Shown: positions 30,164 through 38,530, counted from the first letter of the stretch. The stretch: 64,000 bases of DNA from VRUE01 sp963699225 (GCA_963699225.1 OY969423.1:558001-622000); one strand, 5' to 3'. Notes: a model not told the origin generated them from the letters alone. Numbers and translations: made by a program.

Positions 30164-30763
30164 CTAGCCCCTCCTCAGGCCCGCGGCGATTACGGCAAAG
30201 AAGCGGGTGGGCTCCTCGCCTTCGTTCTCAAAATGATGGGGAAGATCGGCATCGAAGGTGACGCTGTCACCCTCGCTCAGCTCGTGACGAGTGCCGTCGA
30301 CGACCAGCACCAGCGTCCCGGCCAGCACCACGGCGGTCTCGCGGCTGCCGGGCTCGTGCATCGGCGGATCGTTGCGACCGCCGGTCGTCGCGCCGGCCTC
30401 GAGCGTGTGCAGCGAGACGTCGGCGCGCTGCCCAGGCAGCGGCGGCGTCAGCTCCTCGAAACGATGGCCACCGCGCTCGAGCGTGCGCCGGCCACCGGCC
30501 CGGCTGACCGCGACGTGCTCGCCCTCGTCGAGGCGCAGCAGCTGCGAGAGCGTCAGCTCCAGCCCGGCGGCGATCTTCGCCGCGACCGCCAGCGTCGGGC
30601 TCGTCTCGCCCCGCTCGACCTGAGAGAGCATCGGCGCGCTGACGCCAGAGCGCTCGCCCAGGTCACGCAGGGAGAGACCCATTGCCTCGCGCAGAGCGCG
30701 CACGCGGTCGCCGATGGTGGGAACGCTCGGAACGGCTCTCTCTGTTGTCACCGTGGTGCTCAT
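30164..30763 (-). CDS. XRE-cupin transcriptional regulator
   Basis: This 199-residue protein has an N-terminal helix-turn-helix (residues about 18-72, LREAMGLSLRDLGERSGVSA then QVERGETSPTLAVAAKIA). A C-terminal cupin with HEPGSRETAVVLAGTLVLVV and SVTFDADLPHHFENE follows. Such proteins sense small ligands in the cupin and often autoregulate. It is the first gene of the leuC-leuD-methyltransferase operon, so it probably controls that operon. A 22-bp palindrome lies five bases before its ATG. Confidence 0.85.
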   Translation of the reverse strand: MSTTVTTERAVPSVPTIGDRVRALREAMGLSLRDLGERSGVSAPMLSQVERGETSPTLAVAAKIAAGLELTLSQLLRLDEGEHVAVSRAGGRRTLERGGHRFEELTPPLPGQRADVSLHTLEAGATTGGRNDPPMHEPGSRETAVVLAGTLVLVVDGTRHELSEGDSVTFDADLPHHFENEGEEPTRFFAVIAAGLRRG

Positions 30764-30767
30764 TACG

Positions 30768-30789
30768 CTTGTACGCTATCACATACAAG
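30768..30789 (-). promoter_or_regulatory. Candidate operator (CTTGTA-N10-TACAAG)
   Basis: This perfect inverted repeat ends five bases before the regulator's start codon. The position and half-site spacing of about one helical turn fit autoregulation by the XRE-cupin protein. Confidence 0.5.
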
Positions 30790-30798
30790 GGAGCGAGC

Positions 30799-30839
30799 CG
30801 TAACGCTTTTTCCGCCTCTCGCACGGGCAAAGCGTTACG
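30799..30839. repeat. 11-bp hairpin, 19-base loop, between leuA and the regulator gene
   Basis: The arms CGTAACGCTTT (30799-30809) and AAAGCGTTACG (30829-30839) pair perfectly. The hairpin lies 19 bases after the leuA stop on the minus strand and 35 bases upstream of the regulator gene. There is no T-run, so it may be an operator or an RNA 3' end structure. Its loop resembles that of the hairpin at 38465-38515. Confidence 0.5.
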
Positions 30840-30858
30840 CCCAGGATTCGGCAGCGGG

Positions 30859-32445
30859 CTACGGTCCGGGGGTGCGTTCCACGGCGGCCTCCGAGGTCAC
30901 GGCCTCGGCCTCGCGGATGGCGGCACCCTCCAGGGCGTTCGACAGGGCGCGGACGTAGGCGCGGGCAGAGGCCTCCAGGATGTCGGTGGCGACGCCCTGT
31001 CCTGTTGCCAGGCGGCCGGCGGCGCGCAGCATCACGGTCACCTGTCCCAGAGCGTCCTCTCCCCCGGTCACGGCCTCGACCGTGTACTGGCGCAGCTCGC
31101 ACTCGGTGTCGGCGGCCTTCTGGATCGCGCGGAAGATCGCGTCAACTGGGCCGTCGCCGCCGGACTCGCCGACGGCCTCCTCGCCCGAGGGCATCTTGAC
31201 CGCGACGCGGGCCAGCGGCTCGCGCCGCGAGCCGGCCTCGACCTCAAACCAGGCCAGCTCATGCGAATCGTCCTTCTCGCGCATCTCGTCGGAGACGATC
31301 GCCTCCAGGTCCAGAGCCGTCACCTGCTTCTTGCGGTCGGCGATCTCCTTGAAGCGCTTGAAGGCGGCGTTCAGGGCGTTGCCCTCGACCTTGAAGCCCA
31401 GCTGGTCCAGGGCGTCGCGCAGGGCGTGGCGGCCGGAGTGCTTGCCCAGCACGATCGAGTTCGACTCCAGGCCGACCTCGGTCGCGTCCATGATCTCGTA
31501 GGTGGTGCGCTCCTTCAGCACGCCGTCCTGGTGGATGCCGGACTCGTGGGCGAAGGCGTTGCGGCCGACGATCGCCTTGTTGGGTTGGATCGCGTAGCCG
31601 GTCAGGCGCGAGACCATGCGGCTGGTGCGGGCCAGCTCGCGGGTGTTGATGCCGGTGCTCAGGCCGTGCGCGTCCTCGCGCACCTTGATCAGCATCGCGA
31701 TCTCCTCCAGCGAGCAATTACCGGCGCGCTCGCCGATGCCGTTGACGGCGCACTCGACCTGGCGCGCTCCCGCCAGCACACCGGCGTAGGAGTTGGCGAC
31801 GGCCAGGCCCAGGTCGTCGTGGCAGTGGACCGAGGTCTCGACCTTGTCCAGGCCGGGCACCAGCTCGTACAGGCGCCGCCAGTACTCGGCGTACTCCTCG
31901 GGGGTCGTGTAGCCGACCGTGTCGGGAACGTTGATCACGGTGGCGCCCTCCTCGACCGCGATCGCGCAGACCTCGGCGGTGAACTCGATGTCGGCGCGGG
32001 TCGCGTCCATCGGCGAGAACTCGACATCCTCGCAGTAGGACTTGGCCAGGGTGACGGCTGCTCGCGCTTGACCCTTAACGTCCTCGCGGTCGGTCTGCAG
32101 CTGGTGCTCGATGTGGATGTCGGAGGTCGAGATGAAGGTGTGGATGCGCGGCCGCGCCGCGTCCTTGATCGCCCCCCAGGCGGCGTCGATGTCGGCCTTG
32201 TGGGTGCGGGCCAGGCCGCAGATCACCGGGCCCTCGACGCCGCGGGCGATCGCCTCGACAGCCTCGAAGTCACCGGGCGAGGTGATCGGGAAGCCGGCCT
32301 CGATCACGTCGACGCCCAGGCGGGCCAGCTGCTGGGCGATCTCGACCTTCTCGCCCATGTTCAGCGAGATGCCGGGCGACTGCTCACCGTCGCGCAGTGT
32401 CGTGTCGAAGATGTGGACGCGGTTTGCGTCGTCTACTGGTGCCAC
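30859..32445 (-). CDS. leuA: 2-isopropylmalate synthase
   Basis: This 528-residue enzyme condenses acetyl-CoA with 2-oxoisovalerate, the first step of leucine synthesis. The N-terminus HIFDTTLRDGEQSPGISLN, the metal motif SVHCHDDLGLAVANS, CAVNGIGERAGN and a C-terminal regulatory domain for leucine feedback are present. The start is GTG behind a strong GGAGGAGG. The gene is preceded by a leucine-rich leader ORF, and this ribosome site can be masked by that leader's Leu codons (see the leader entries). Confidence 0.95.
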   Translation of the reverse strand: MAPVDDANRVHIFDTTLRDGEQSPGISLNMGEKVEIAQQLARLGVDVIEAGFPITSPGDFEAVEAIARGVEGPVICGLARTHKADIDAAWGAIKDAARPRIHTFISTSDIHIEHQLQTDREDVKGQARAAVTLAKSYCEDVEFSPMDATRADIEFTAEVCAIAVEEGATVINVPDTVGYTTPEEYAEYWRRLYELVPGLDKVETSVHCHDDLGLAVANSYAGVLAGARQVECAVNGIGERAGNCSLEEIAMLIKVREDAHGLSTGINTRELARTSRMVSRLTGYAIQPNKAIVGRNAFAHESGIHQDGVLKERTTYEIMDATEVGLESNSIVLGKHSGRHALRDALDQLGFKVEGNALNAAFKRFKEIADRKKQVTALDLEAIVSDEMREKDDSHELAWFEVEAGSRREPLARVAVKMPSGEEAVGESGGDGPVDAIFRAIQKAADTECELRQYTVEAVTGGEDALGQVTVMLRAAGRLATGQGVATDILEASARAYVRALSNALEGAAIREAEAVTSEAAVERTPGP

Positions 32446-32576
32446 TGGGTCCTCCTCCTTCTCTGCTGCTTTCGAATGACCTTTTCTCTCGCGGCTATCG
32501 CGCCGCCCAGCGCTATTCCCCCCGGAGGGGGAGGAGAAGGAGAAGCGCGAGGCTGTCGAGCCGGTACGTCATTCGG
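32446..32576 (-). promoter_or_regulatory. Leucine-responsive leader (candidate translational attenuator) of leuA
   Basis: The leader's Leu codons 11-13 (CTCCTTCTC, 32542-32534) are exactly complementary to GAGAAGGAG (32463-32455), which overlaps the leuA ribosome-binding site. A second complementary pair joins CGAATGAC around the leader start codon (32575-32568) to GTCATTCG (32480-32473). A CCCCC/GGGGG hairpin sits at the leader end. Inferred mechanism: stalling on Leu codons uncovers the leuA site. No terminator T-run is seen, which favours control of translation over transcription. Confidence 0.65.
32513..32572 (-). CDS. leuL: leuA leader peptide (19 aa, 8 Leu)
   Basis: The short ORF encodes MTYRLDSLALLLLLPLRGE and stops 67 bases before the leuA start. 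Eight of 19 residues are Leu, with five consecutive codons CTT CTC CTT CTC CTC. Such a run directly upstream of leuA is the hallmark of a leucine attenuation peptide. There is no strong Shine-Dalgarno, but -10/-35-like boxes lie just upstream. Confidence 0.75.
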   Translation of the reverse strand: MTYRLDSLALLLLLPLRGE

Positions 32577-32583
32577 TCGCCTC

Positions 32584-32611
32584 AGCTTAGCGTAGGCTGC
32601 GCGCATCGCAA
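32584..32611 (-). promoter_or_regulatory. Putative leuL-leuA promoter
   Basis: On the minus strand TTGCGA (32611-32606) and TAAGCT (32589-32584) are 16 bases apart. The -10 ends 11 bases before the leader ATG. Spacing is slightly short, so this is a moderate call. Confidence 0.4.
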
Positions 32612-32664
32612 GCGAGGTTTCCTCAAGCAAGATCCCCCGCTCGACCTGGTTCGCCCTCTTCGCG

Positions 32665-34014
32665 ATGGGGATCGCCGTGGTGGTGATCGCCAACGACTTC
32701 TCCGCGATCAACGTCGCCCTGCCGACGATGGAGAAGGACTTCGACACCAACATCAACACGATCCAGTGGGTCGTCAACGCCTACGCGCTGACCTTCGGCG
32801 TGATGATCGTCACCGGCGGCCGCCTCGCCGACATGTTCGGCCGCCGCAACGCCTTCTTCCTCGGCACGGCGATCTTCGCCTCGATGTCGGCGCTTGGCGG
32901 TGCGGCGCAGACCGAGACCTGGCTGATCGCGACGCGGACGCTGATGGGAATCGGCGGGGCGCTGATGTGGCCGGCAATCCTCGGCATGACCTACGCGCTG
33001 CTGCCCGAAGACAAGGCGGGGCTGGCGGGCGGGATCATCATCGGCGCCGCCGGGCTCGGCAACGCGGTCGGGCCGCTGATCGGCGGTGTGCTCACCGACG
33101 CGCTGAGCTGGCGCTGGATCTTCTTCCTCAACGTGCCGATCTCGATCTTCGCCGTGCTCGTCACTTATCGGCTGGTCAAAGTCGCCGAGCCCGACGAGGG
33201 CCGCCAGCAGATCGACTACCCCGGGATCGCGGCGATCTCGGTCGGCCTCGTCTCGCTGCTCGTCGCCCTCGATCAGATCGACGACTGGGGCTTCGGCGAC
33301 CCGCGGGTGCTCGGCTTGTTCGCCCTGGCCGCGATTCTGCTGGTCGCCTTCGTGCCGATCGAGCGCCGCGCCGGGGCGCACGCACTGATTCCGCGGGCGG
33401 TGATGGCAAACGAGAGCTTCCGCGCCTCCTGCCTGGCGATCCTGTTGATGTCGGCGACCTTCTTCGCCGCCCTGCTCTACCTGCCCCAGTTCATGCAGCA
33501 CCAGCTCGGCTACTCGCCGCTGGAGGCCGGTGTCGGACTGCTGCCCTTCCTCGCCACCTTCGCCGCGGTTTCCTTCGTCGCCGGGCCGCTCTACGAGCGA
33601 CTGGGAGCGAAGCTGCTGGCGACGGTCGGGGCGGGCTGCATCACCATCGCTCCATTCATCTTCGCGCTCGTCGCTTCGCGCTCGAGCTACGCCTCACTGA
33701 TCCCCGGCATGGTCGTGCTCGGAATCGGAATCGGCAGCTTCTACCCGACCGCCACCACCGCGGGGGTCACCTCGGTCGACGAATCGCAGACCAGCCTCGC
33801 TGGCGGCATCGTCTACATGTTCCAGATCGCCGGCGGCTCGATCGGCCTGGGACTGACGACGACCGTCTTCTCCTCGCAAGCGTCCTTCGTCGACGGCATC
33901 GAGGCGGCCTTTCGCCTTGACGCGGCGCTCTCGCTGGTCGGCTTTCTGGTGGCGCTCTTCTTCGTCGGCGGCCGCCTGCTCAGCCGGCGGCCGGCCGAGC
34001 GCCCCTCGACCTAA
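32665..34014 (+). CDS. MFS transporter, DHA2 (EmrB/QacA-like) family
   Basis: This is an approximately 449-residue, 12-14-helix drug:proton antiporter-like protein. Motif A is GGRLADMFGRRNAFFLGT, motif C is GNAVGPLIGGVLTD, and the first helix ends DFSAINVALPTMEKDF, typical of the DHA2 family. The only standard start is this ATG, which lies inside the first membrane helix. In-frame codons upstream would encode a natural extension (SKIPRSTWFALFA) but contain no ATG, GTG or TTG before a stop. The real start may be non-canonical or the N-terminus slightly truncated. The substrate is unknown. Confidence 0.88.
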   Translation: MGIAVVVIANDFSAINVALPTMEKDFDTNINTIQWVVNAYALTFGVMIVTGGRLADMFGRRNAFFLGTAIFASMSALGGAAQTETWLIATRTLMGIGGALMWPAILGMTYALLPEDKAGLAGGIIIGAAGLGNAVGPLIGGVLTDALSWRWIFFLNVPISIFAVLVTYRLVKVAEPDEGRQQIDYPGIAAISVGLVSLLVALDQIDDWGFGDPRVLGLFALAAILLVAFVPIERRAGAHALIPRAVMANESFRASCLAILLMSATFFAALLYLPQFMQHQLGYSPLEAGVGLLPFLATFAAVSFVAGPLYERLGAKLLATVGAGCITIAPFIFALVASRSSYASLIPGMVVLGIGIGSFYPTATTAGVTSVDESQTSLAGGIVYMFQIAGGSIGLGLTTTVFSSQASFVDGIEAAFRLDAALSLVGFLVALFFVGGRLLSRRPAERPST

Positions 34015-34029
34015 ACGAGCTCCGAACCC

Positions 34030-34599
34030 TCAGGAGGAGGGCTTGACCACGTTGTTGCGGATCAGCGTGTTGTGACCGCTGCCTCCGTCCATGATGTCGG
34101 TGCTGCCGCCGCGCAGCACGTCGTTGCCGGGGCCGCCGAGCAGTTCATCGCTGCCAGGGCCGCCGTAGAGCACGTCGCCCCCACCGCGGCCGGCGATCTT
34201 GTCGTTGCCGTCGCCACCGATCAGTTTGTCCGGGCCGCTGCCGCCTACCAGGGTGTCGTTGCCGGGGCCGCCCCGCATCGTCACCGGCAACTCGATCGCG
34301 CTCGAGACCGAGAACGTGTCATCGCCTTCGCCGCCATTGACTTCGAAACCGGCGACGAGGGGCGCTTTGCAGGTCAGCTCGTTCGGCACCCCGGGCGTGT
34401 TTTCGCAGACGCTTCCTCCAACTTCGAGCGGCGCCGCTGAGTCGATTACGTAGCTGCGGCCATCGGGTGTGGGCCAGATCCGAATCGAGTTCTGCGTTGC
34501 CCCCCCGGCAAGGACCACCGTGTAGGTCGTTTCGGCATGGGCGATCGGCGCGGTTTGCGCCGCCAGAATCGCGAGCAAGATCAGAATCGCCTTCTTCAT
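34030..34599 (-). CDS. Secreted protein with RTX-type calcium-binding repeats
   Basis: This 189-residue protein has a signal peptide (MKKAILILLAILAAQTAPIA, cleavage after HA). A beta-rich segment with two Cys follows, then from about residue 88 a series of GGxGxDxL nonapeptides (GGEGDDTF, GGPGNDTLVGGSGPDKLIGG, GGDGNDKIAG). These form calcium-filled parallel beta-rolls in hemolysin-type proteins. It is too short for a toxin or enzyme domain. It converges on the MFS gene. No type I secretion genes are near, so export is by the signal peptide. Confidence 0.8.
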   Translation of the reverse strand: MKKAILILLAILAAQTAPIAHAETTYTVVLAGGATQNSIRIWPTPDGRSYVIDSAAPLEVGGSVCENTPGVPNELTCKAPLVAGFEVNGGEGDDTFSVSSAIELPVTMRGGPGNDTLVGGSGPDKLIGGDGNDKIAGRGGGDVLYGGPGSDELLGGPGNDVLRGGSTDIMDGGSGHNTLIRNNVVKPSS

Positions 34600-34626
34600 G
34601 AGGAAAAGCCCCCGCCGAGCCGGGTC

Positions 34627-35661
34627 CTAGTTAGGGAACAACACAACCTTGCCGACGTTGCGGCGCTGGGCGATGAATTGATGCGCCTCACCGGCTCGCT
34701 CGAAGGGAAATGCCTCGGCGACGACCGGCTCCAGGCGCCCCGCCTCGAGGTCCGCCATCAGCGGCTCGGTGGCTCGGTCGAGGCTGCCCTCGCGCTCCCA
34801 CCACTTGAGCATGTTGAGGCCGAAGACACCCTTGTTCTCGTTCATCAGCGCCAGGCTCTTCCACCAGGGGATCGTCGCCAGCGGCATCTTGGCCAGACTC
34901 TTCAGCGCCGCCGGAATGTCGCGGCCGCTTTCGTTGGTCACCTCGGAGAGGCCGTACATGACCAGGCGGCCGCCGGAGCGCAAGAGGCGGTAGTCCTTGC
35001 GGAACGAGGTCGGGCCGAGCGCGTCGATGACCAGGTCGACGCCCTCGCCGCCGGTGATCCGCATCGCCTCCGCCTCGAAGTCCTGACTGCGATAGTCGAT
35101 CGCGTGGGCAACGCCCTGGGCGCGAATCGCATCGTGCTTGGCGGGCGAGGAGGTGCCGAAGATCTCAGCGCCGACGTTGCGGGCGATCTGGGTGGCGGCG
35201 ATGCCGACCCCGCCAGCCGCGGCGTGGATCAGGACGCGATCGCCCTCGCGCAAGCTGCCCATGATGATCAGCGCCGCGTAGGCAGTGCCGTAGTTGACCG
35301 GGAAGGCGGCGCCCTGCTCAAAGCTGAGCCGATCGGGCAGCGGCAAGACCTGATCGGCGGGGACCGTGACCAACTCGGCCTGACCGCCGAAGCGAGTGCC
35401 CGCCATGACCCTGTCGCCGACCTTGAAGTCACTCACGCCCTCGCCCAGGCCCTCGACCTCTCCGGCCACCTCGTAACCCATCACGCAAGGGGGTTTGGGG
35501 GCGTCCGGGTAAAGACCGACGCGGGCCATCGTGTCGGCGAAGTTGATGCCGGCGGCCCTGACCGCGATTCGGACCTCGCCGGCGCCAACTGGCGGGTCGG
35601 GTCGCTCCTGCACCTGCAGTACCTCAGGCCCGCCGTTTCCCGTTTGCACCAGCGCCTTCAC
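34627..35661 (-). CDS. Zinc-independent medium-chain dehydrogenase (quinone oxidoreductase-like)
   Basis: This 344-residue MDR protein has a GroES-like N-terminal half (GEVRIAVRAAGINFADTMAR, GYEVAGEVEGLGEGV) and a Rossmann half with LIHAAAGGVGIAATQIAR. The catalytic zinc Cys is absent, as in NADPH:quinone reductases and VAT-1-like proteins. The start is GTG, with TAGGCT six bases upstream and no Shine-Dalgarno. The physiological substrate is unknown. Confidence 0.85.
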   Translation of the reverse strand: MKALVQTGNGGPEVLQVQERPDPPVGAGEVRIAVRAAGINFADTMARVGLYPDAPKPPCVMGYEVAGEVEGLGEGVSDFKVGDRVMAGTRFGGQAELVTVPADQVLPLPDRLSFEQGAAFPVNYGTAYAALIIMGSLREGDRVLIHAAAGGVGIAATQIARNVGAEIFGTSSPAKHDAIRAQGVAHAIDYRSQDFEAEAMRITGGEGVDLVIDALGPTSFRKDYRLLRSGGRLVMYGLSEVTNESGRDIPAALKSLAKMPLATIPWWKSLALMNENKGVFGLNMLKWWEREGSLDRATEPLMADLEAGRLEPVVAEAFPFERAGEAHQFIAQRRNVGKVVLFPN

Positions 35662-35689
35662 CGGGTCAGCCTACTTGACCGGTCGTGGG

Positions 35690-37270
35690 CTACAGATCGA
35701 CCGAACGGCCGACCGAGAACCCGTCGCGCTCGAGAATCTTGGCAATCGTCGCTTCGTTCACCGCGGCATCGGTGGTCAGCGCCATCACCGCGCGCTCGCC
35801 GTCCTCCTCGGCACCGACGGCGGCGGAGACGATGTTGACGCCCTCCTCACCGAACATCGTGCCGACCCGGCCGATCATGCCGGGGCGGTCGGCGTAGCGG
35901 AAGACGGCGATGTGCTCGGCGAAGGGCAGGTAGAAGCTCTCGCCCCAGACCGAGACGAGGTAGGGCTCGTTGCGCGGGCCGACGCCGGTGCCGGCGACCT
36001 CAACCTCTTCCTCGCCGGAGCGCAGCCGCACAGTGACCAGCTCGGTGAAGTCCTCCGAGCCCGACTCCTTGGTCTCGACCAGGTCGACCCCGCGTTCCTC
36101 GGCCATCTGCGGCGCGTTGACGAGGTTGACCGGCTCCTCGGTGTGGCCAGAGAGGATCCCGACCAGGACGGCTATGCCGAGCAGCCGCGTGTCGTACTGC
36201 GAGAGCTTGCCGCGGAACTCGACCTCGACCCGGTCGACCGGGCCCTGGCCGAGGCCCTCGGCGAGGCGGCCGAGCTTTTCGCAGAGCGGCACGAAGGGCG
36301 AGAGGGCTTCCATCTCCTCCGGGCGCACGGCGGCGATGTTGACGGCGTTGGTGACGACGGCACCGGTCAACGCCGCGGTCACCTGCTCAGCGGTGACGAT
36401 GCCGGCGCGGTCCTGGGCCTCGGCGGTGGAGGCGCCGAGGTGCGGGGTGACGACGACGTCGCCGCGGGCGAATATCGGGTGCTCGGTGAAGGGCTCAGAG
36501 GGGAAGACGTCGAGGGCGGCGCCGCCGACCTTGCCCGACTCCAGGCCGTCGAGGAGGGCATCGAGGTCGACAAGCTCGCCGCGAGCGCAGTTGACGATCC
36601 GCACGCCCTGCTTCATCTGGGCGATCGCCTCGGCGTCGATCAGGTTGATCGTCTCGGGGGTCTTGGGCACGTGCACGGTGACGACGTCGGCGCGGCCGAA
36701 GAGGTCCTCGAGGCTCTCGGCACCCTCGACCCCGAGCTCGCGGAAGCGCTCGGCCGAGACGAACTTGTCGAAGGCGATCACATCCATCTCGAAGGCCTGG
36801 GCTCGTTTGGCGACGAGTTGGCCAATGCGGCCGAAGCCGACGATGCCGATCGTCTTGCCGTAGAGCTCGGCACCCTTGTACTTGGCCCGGTCCCAGCGGC
36901 CGTCGACGAGAGCGCCGTGGGCTTGGGGAACGTTGCGGAAGAGGGCGAGCGCGAGGGCGAGCGTGTGCTCGGCGGCGGCGACGGAGTTGGATTCGGGCGC
37001 GTTGGCGACGACGATGCCGCGGCGCGTCGCGGCGGGAATGTCGACGTTGTCGACGCCGGTGCCGGCGCGGCCGATCACCTTGAGATTGTCGGCCCGCTCG
37101 ATCAGCTCCGGCGTCAGCTTCGTCGCCGAGCGGATCAGGATCGCGTCGTAGCCGCCGATCTTCTCGGCCAGCTCCTCGTCGGACATCTCGAGGCCGAGGT
37201 CAACGTCGAAGTTCTGCCGCAGCAGGTCGACGCCGGAGTCAGCGATCTTCTCCTTGACAAGCACTTTCAC
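35690..37270 (-). CDS. serA: D-3-phosphoglycerate dehydrogenase
   Basis: This 526-residue long-type SerA oxidises 3-phosphoglycerate, the first step of serine synthesis. The order is catalytic and NAD domain (GFGRIGQLVAKRAQAF; NCARGELVD and VTPHLGASTAEAQDRAG carry the Arg and His), then the allosteric substrate-binding domain, then a C-terminal ACT domain (FRYADRPGMIGRVGTMFGEE). This is the architecture of M. tuberculosis SerA. The GTG start overlaps the serC stop (GTGA); a longer in-frame ATG upstream is less likely. Confidence 0.95.
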   Translation of the reverse strand: MKVLVKEKIADSGVDLLRQNFDVDLGLEMSDEELAEKIGGYDAILIRSATKLTPELIERADNLKVIGRAGTGVDNVDIPAATRRGIVVANAPESNSVAAAEHTLALALALFRNVPQAHGALVDGRWDRAKYKGAELYGKTIGIVGFGRIGQLVAKRAQAFEMDVIAFDKFVSAERFRELGVEGAESLEDLFGRADVVTVHVPKTPETINLIDAEAIAQMKQGVRIVNCARGELVDLDALLDGLESGKVGGAALDVFPSEPFTEHPIFARGDVVVTPHLGASTAEAQDRAGIVTAEQVTAALTGAVVTNAVNIAAVRPEEMEALSPFVPLCEKLGRLAEGLGQGPVDRVEVEFRGKLSQYDTRLLGIAVLVGILSGHTEEPVNLVNAPQMAEERGVDLVETKESGSEDFTELVTVRLRSGEEEVEVAGTGVGPRNEPYLVSVWGESFYLPFAEHIAVFRYADRPGMIGRVGTMFGEEGVNIVSAAVGAEEDGERAVMALTTDAAVNEATIAKILERDGFSVGRSVDL

Positions 37271-38406
37271 CGGCGGACCTCCCCCACGTTTTGGACCACC
37301 CAATCGACGCAGGCGGTCAGGGCTTCAAGATCAGCCGGCTCGACCGCCGGGAACATGCCGATCCGCAGCTGGTTGCGCCCCAGCTTGCGATACGGCTCGG
37401 TGTCGACGATGCCGTTGGCGCGCAGCGTCGCGGCGATCACAGCGGCGTCGACGGAGTCATCGAAGTCGATCGTGCCGACGACCAGCGAGCGCTTGCCCGG
37501 ATCGGCGACAAACGGGCTGGCGAACTCGCTCGCCTCGGCCCAGCCGTAGAGATGGCCGGAGGAGGCGGATGTGCGCTCGACGCAACCGTCGAGCCCGCCC
37601 AGCGAGAGCATCCACTCGACCTGGTCGGCGAGCAGCAGCAGGGTGGCAAGCGCAGGCGTGTTGTAGGTCTGCTCCTTGCGCGAGTTCTCCAACGCCGTCT
37701 GCAGCGAGAGGAAGCCGGGCTGCCAGCGGCCCTCGGCGCCGTCGAGCTCACCGATGCGGGTGATCGCCGCCGGGCTGAGCGCGGCCAACCAGAGGCCGCC
37801 ATCGGCGCCGAAGGCCTTCTGGGGGGCGAAGTAGTAGACGTCGGCCTGGCTCGCGTCGAGCGGCAACCCACCGGCACCCGAGGTCGCGTCGATCAGGACT
37901 AGAGCGTCGCCCGAGCCATCGGGCCGCTGCACCGGAACCATCACCCCGGTCGAGGTCTCGTTGTGGGCCCAGGCGATCGCGTCGGCCGCCGGATCGGCAA
38001 CCGGCGCGGGCGCATCGCCGGGCTCGGCCTCGACCACGATCGGGTCCTGCAGGAAGGGAGCTCCCTTGGTCGCCTTGGCGAACTTCTGGGAGAACTCGCC
38101 GTAGGTGAGGTGAAGGGCGCGCTCACGCACGAGCCAGGCGCAGGCGGCATCCCAGAAGGCGGTCGTGCCGCCGTTGCCGAGGGCGATCTCGTAGCCGTCG
38201 GGAAGCCCAAAGAGCTCAGTCAGGCCCGAGCGCACGCCGGCGACCAGGTCACGCACCGGGGCCTGCCGGTGCGAGGTCCCGATCAGCTTCGACTGCCCGG
38301 CGAGCTTCTCGAGTGCCTCCGAGCGCACCTTGGAGGGCCCGCAGCCGAATCGGCCATCGGCTGGCTTGAGGTCTGTCGGGATTTGAACGGTGGTCTCGGT
38401 CGTCAC
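37267..38406 (-). CDS. serC: Phosphoserine aminotransferase
   Basis: This 379-residue class V PLP aminotransferase converts phosphohydroxypyruvate to phosphoserine. RFGCGPSKVRSEALEKL, IALGNGGTTAFWDAA, IDATSGAGGLPLD and YYFAPQKAFGADGGLW (PLP Lys) match the mycobacterial-type SerC. The start is GTG. It is translationally coupled to serA and divergent from a cupin gene. Confidence 0.95.
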   Translation of the reverse strand: MTTETTVQIPTDLKPADGRFGCGPSKVRSEALEKLAGQSKLIGTSHRQAPVRDLVAGVRSGLTELFGLPDGYEIALGNGGTTAFWDAACAWLVRERALHLTYGEFSQKFAKATKGAPFLQDPIVVEAEPGDAPAPVADPAADAIAWAHNETSTGVMVPVQRPDGSGDALVLIDATSGAGGLPLDASQADVYYFAPQKAFGADGGLWLAALSPAAITRIGELDGAEGRWQPGFLSLQTALENSRKEQTYNTPALATLLLLADQVEWMLSLGGLDGCVERTSASSGHLYGWAEASEFASPFVADPGKRSLVVGTIDFDDSVDAAVIAATLRANGIVDTEPYRKLGRNQLRIGMFPAVEPADLEALTACVDWVVQNVGEVRR

Positions 38407-38464
38407 GGCGGAGGCGACAGGTTAGTGACCGGGACGGGTGGACCTCGCCCAGCCTCAACCATCG

Positions 38465-38515
38465 CGTTCCGGTGCGCCTTTTGCTCTCCACGGGTGCATA
38501 AGGCGCACCGGAACG
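38465..38515. repeat. 16-bp perfect hairpin upstream of the cupin gene
   Basis: The arms CGTTCCGGTGCGCCTT (38465-38480) and their exact complement (38500-38515) flank a 19-base loop. The right arm overlaps the expected -35 region of the cupin gene, whose -10 would be TAAGCT at 38519-38524. It could be an operator in the serC/cupin divergent region. Confidence 0.55.
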
Positions 38516-38530
38516 GCATAAGCTGCGGCC

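Noticed and set aside
35531..37549. 672-codon plus-strand frame opposite serA and serC
   Set aside because: It is antisense to two certain genes, with low-complexity Gly/Asp/Val-rich sequence and no domain.
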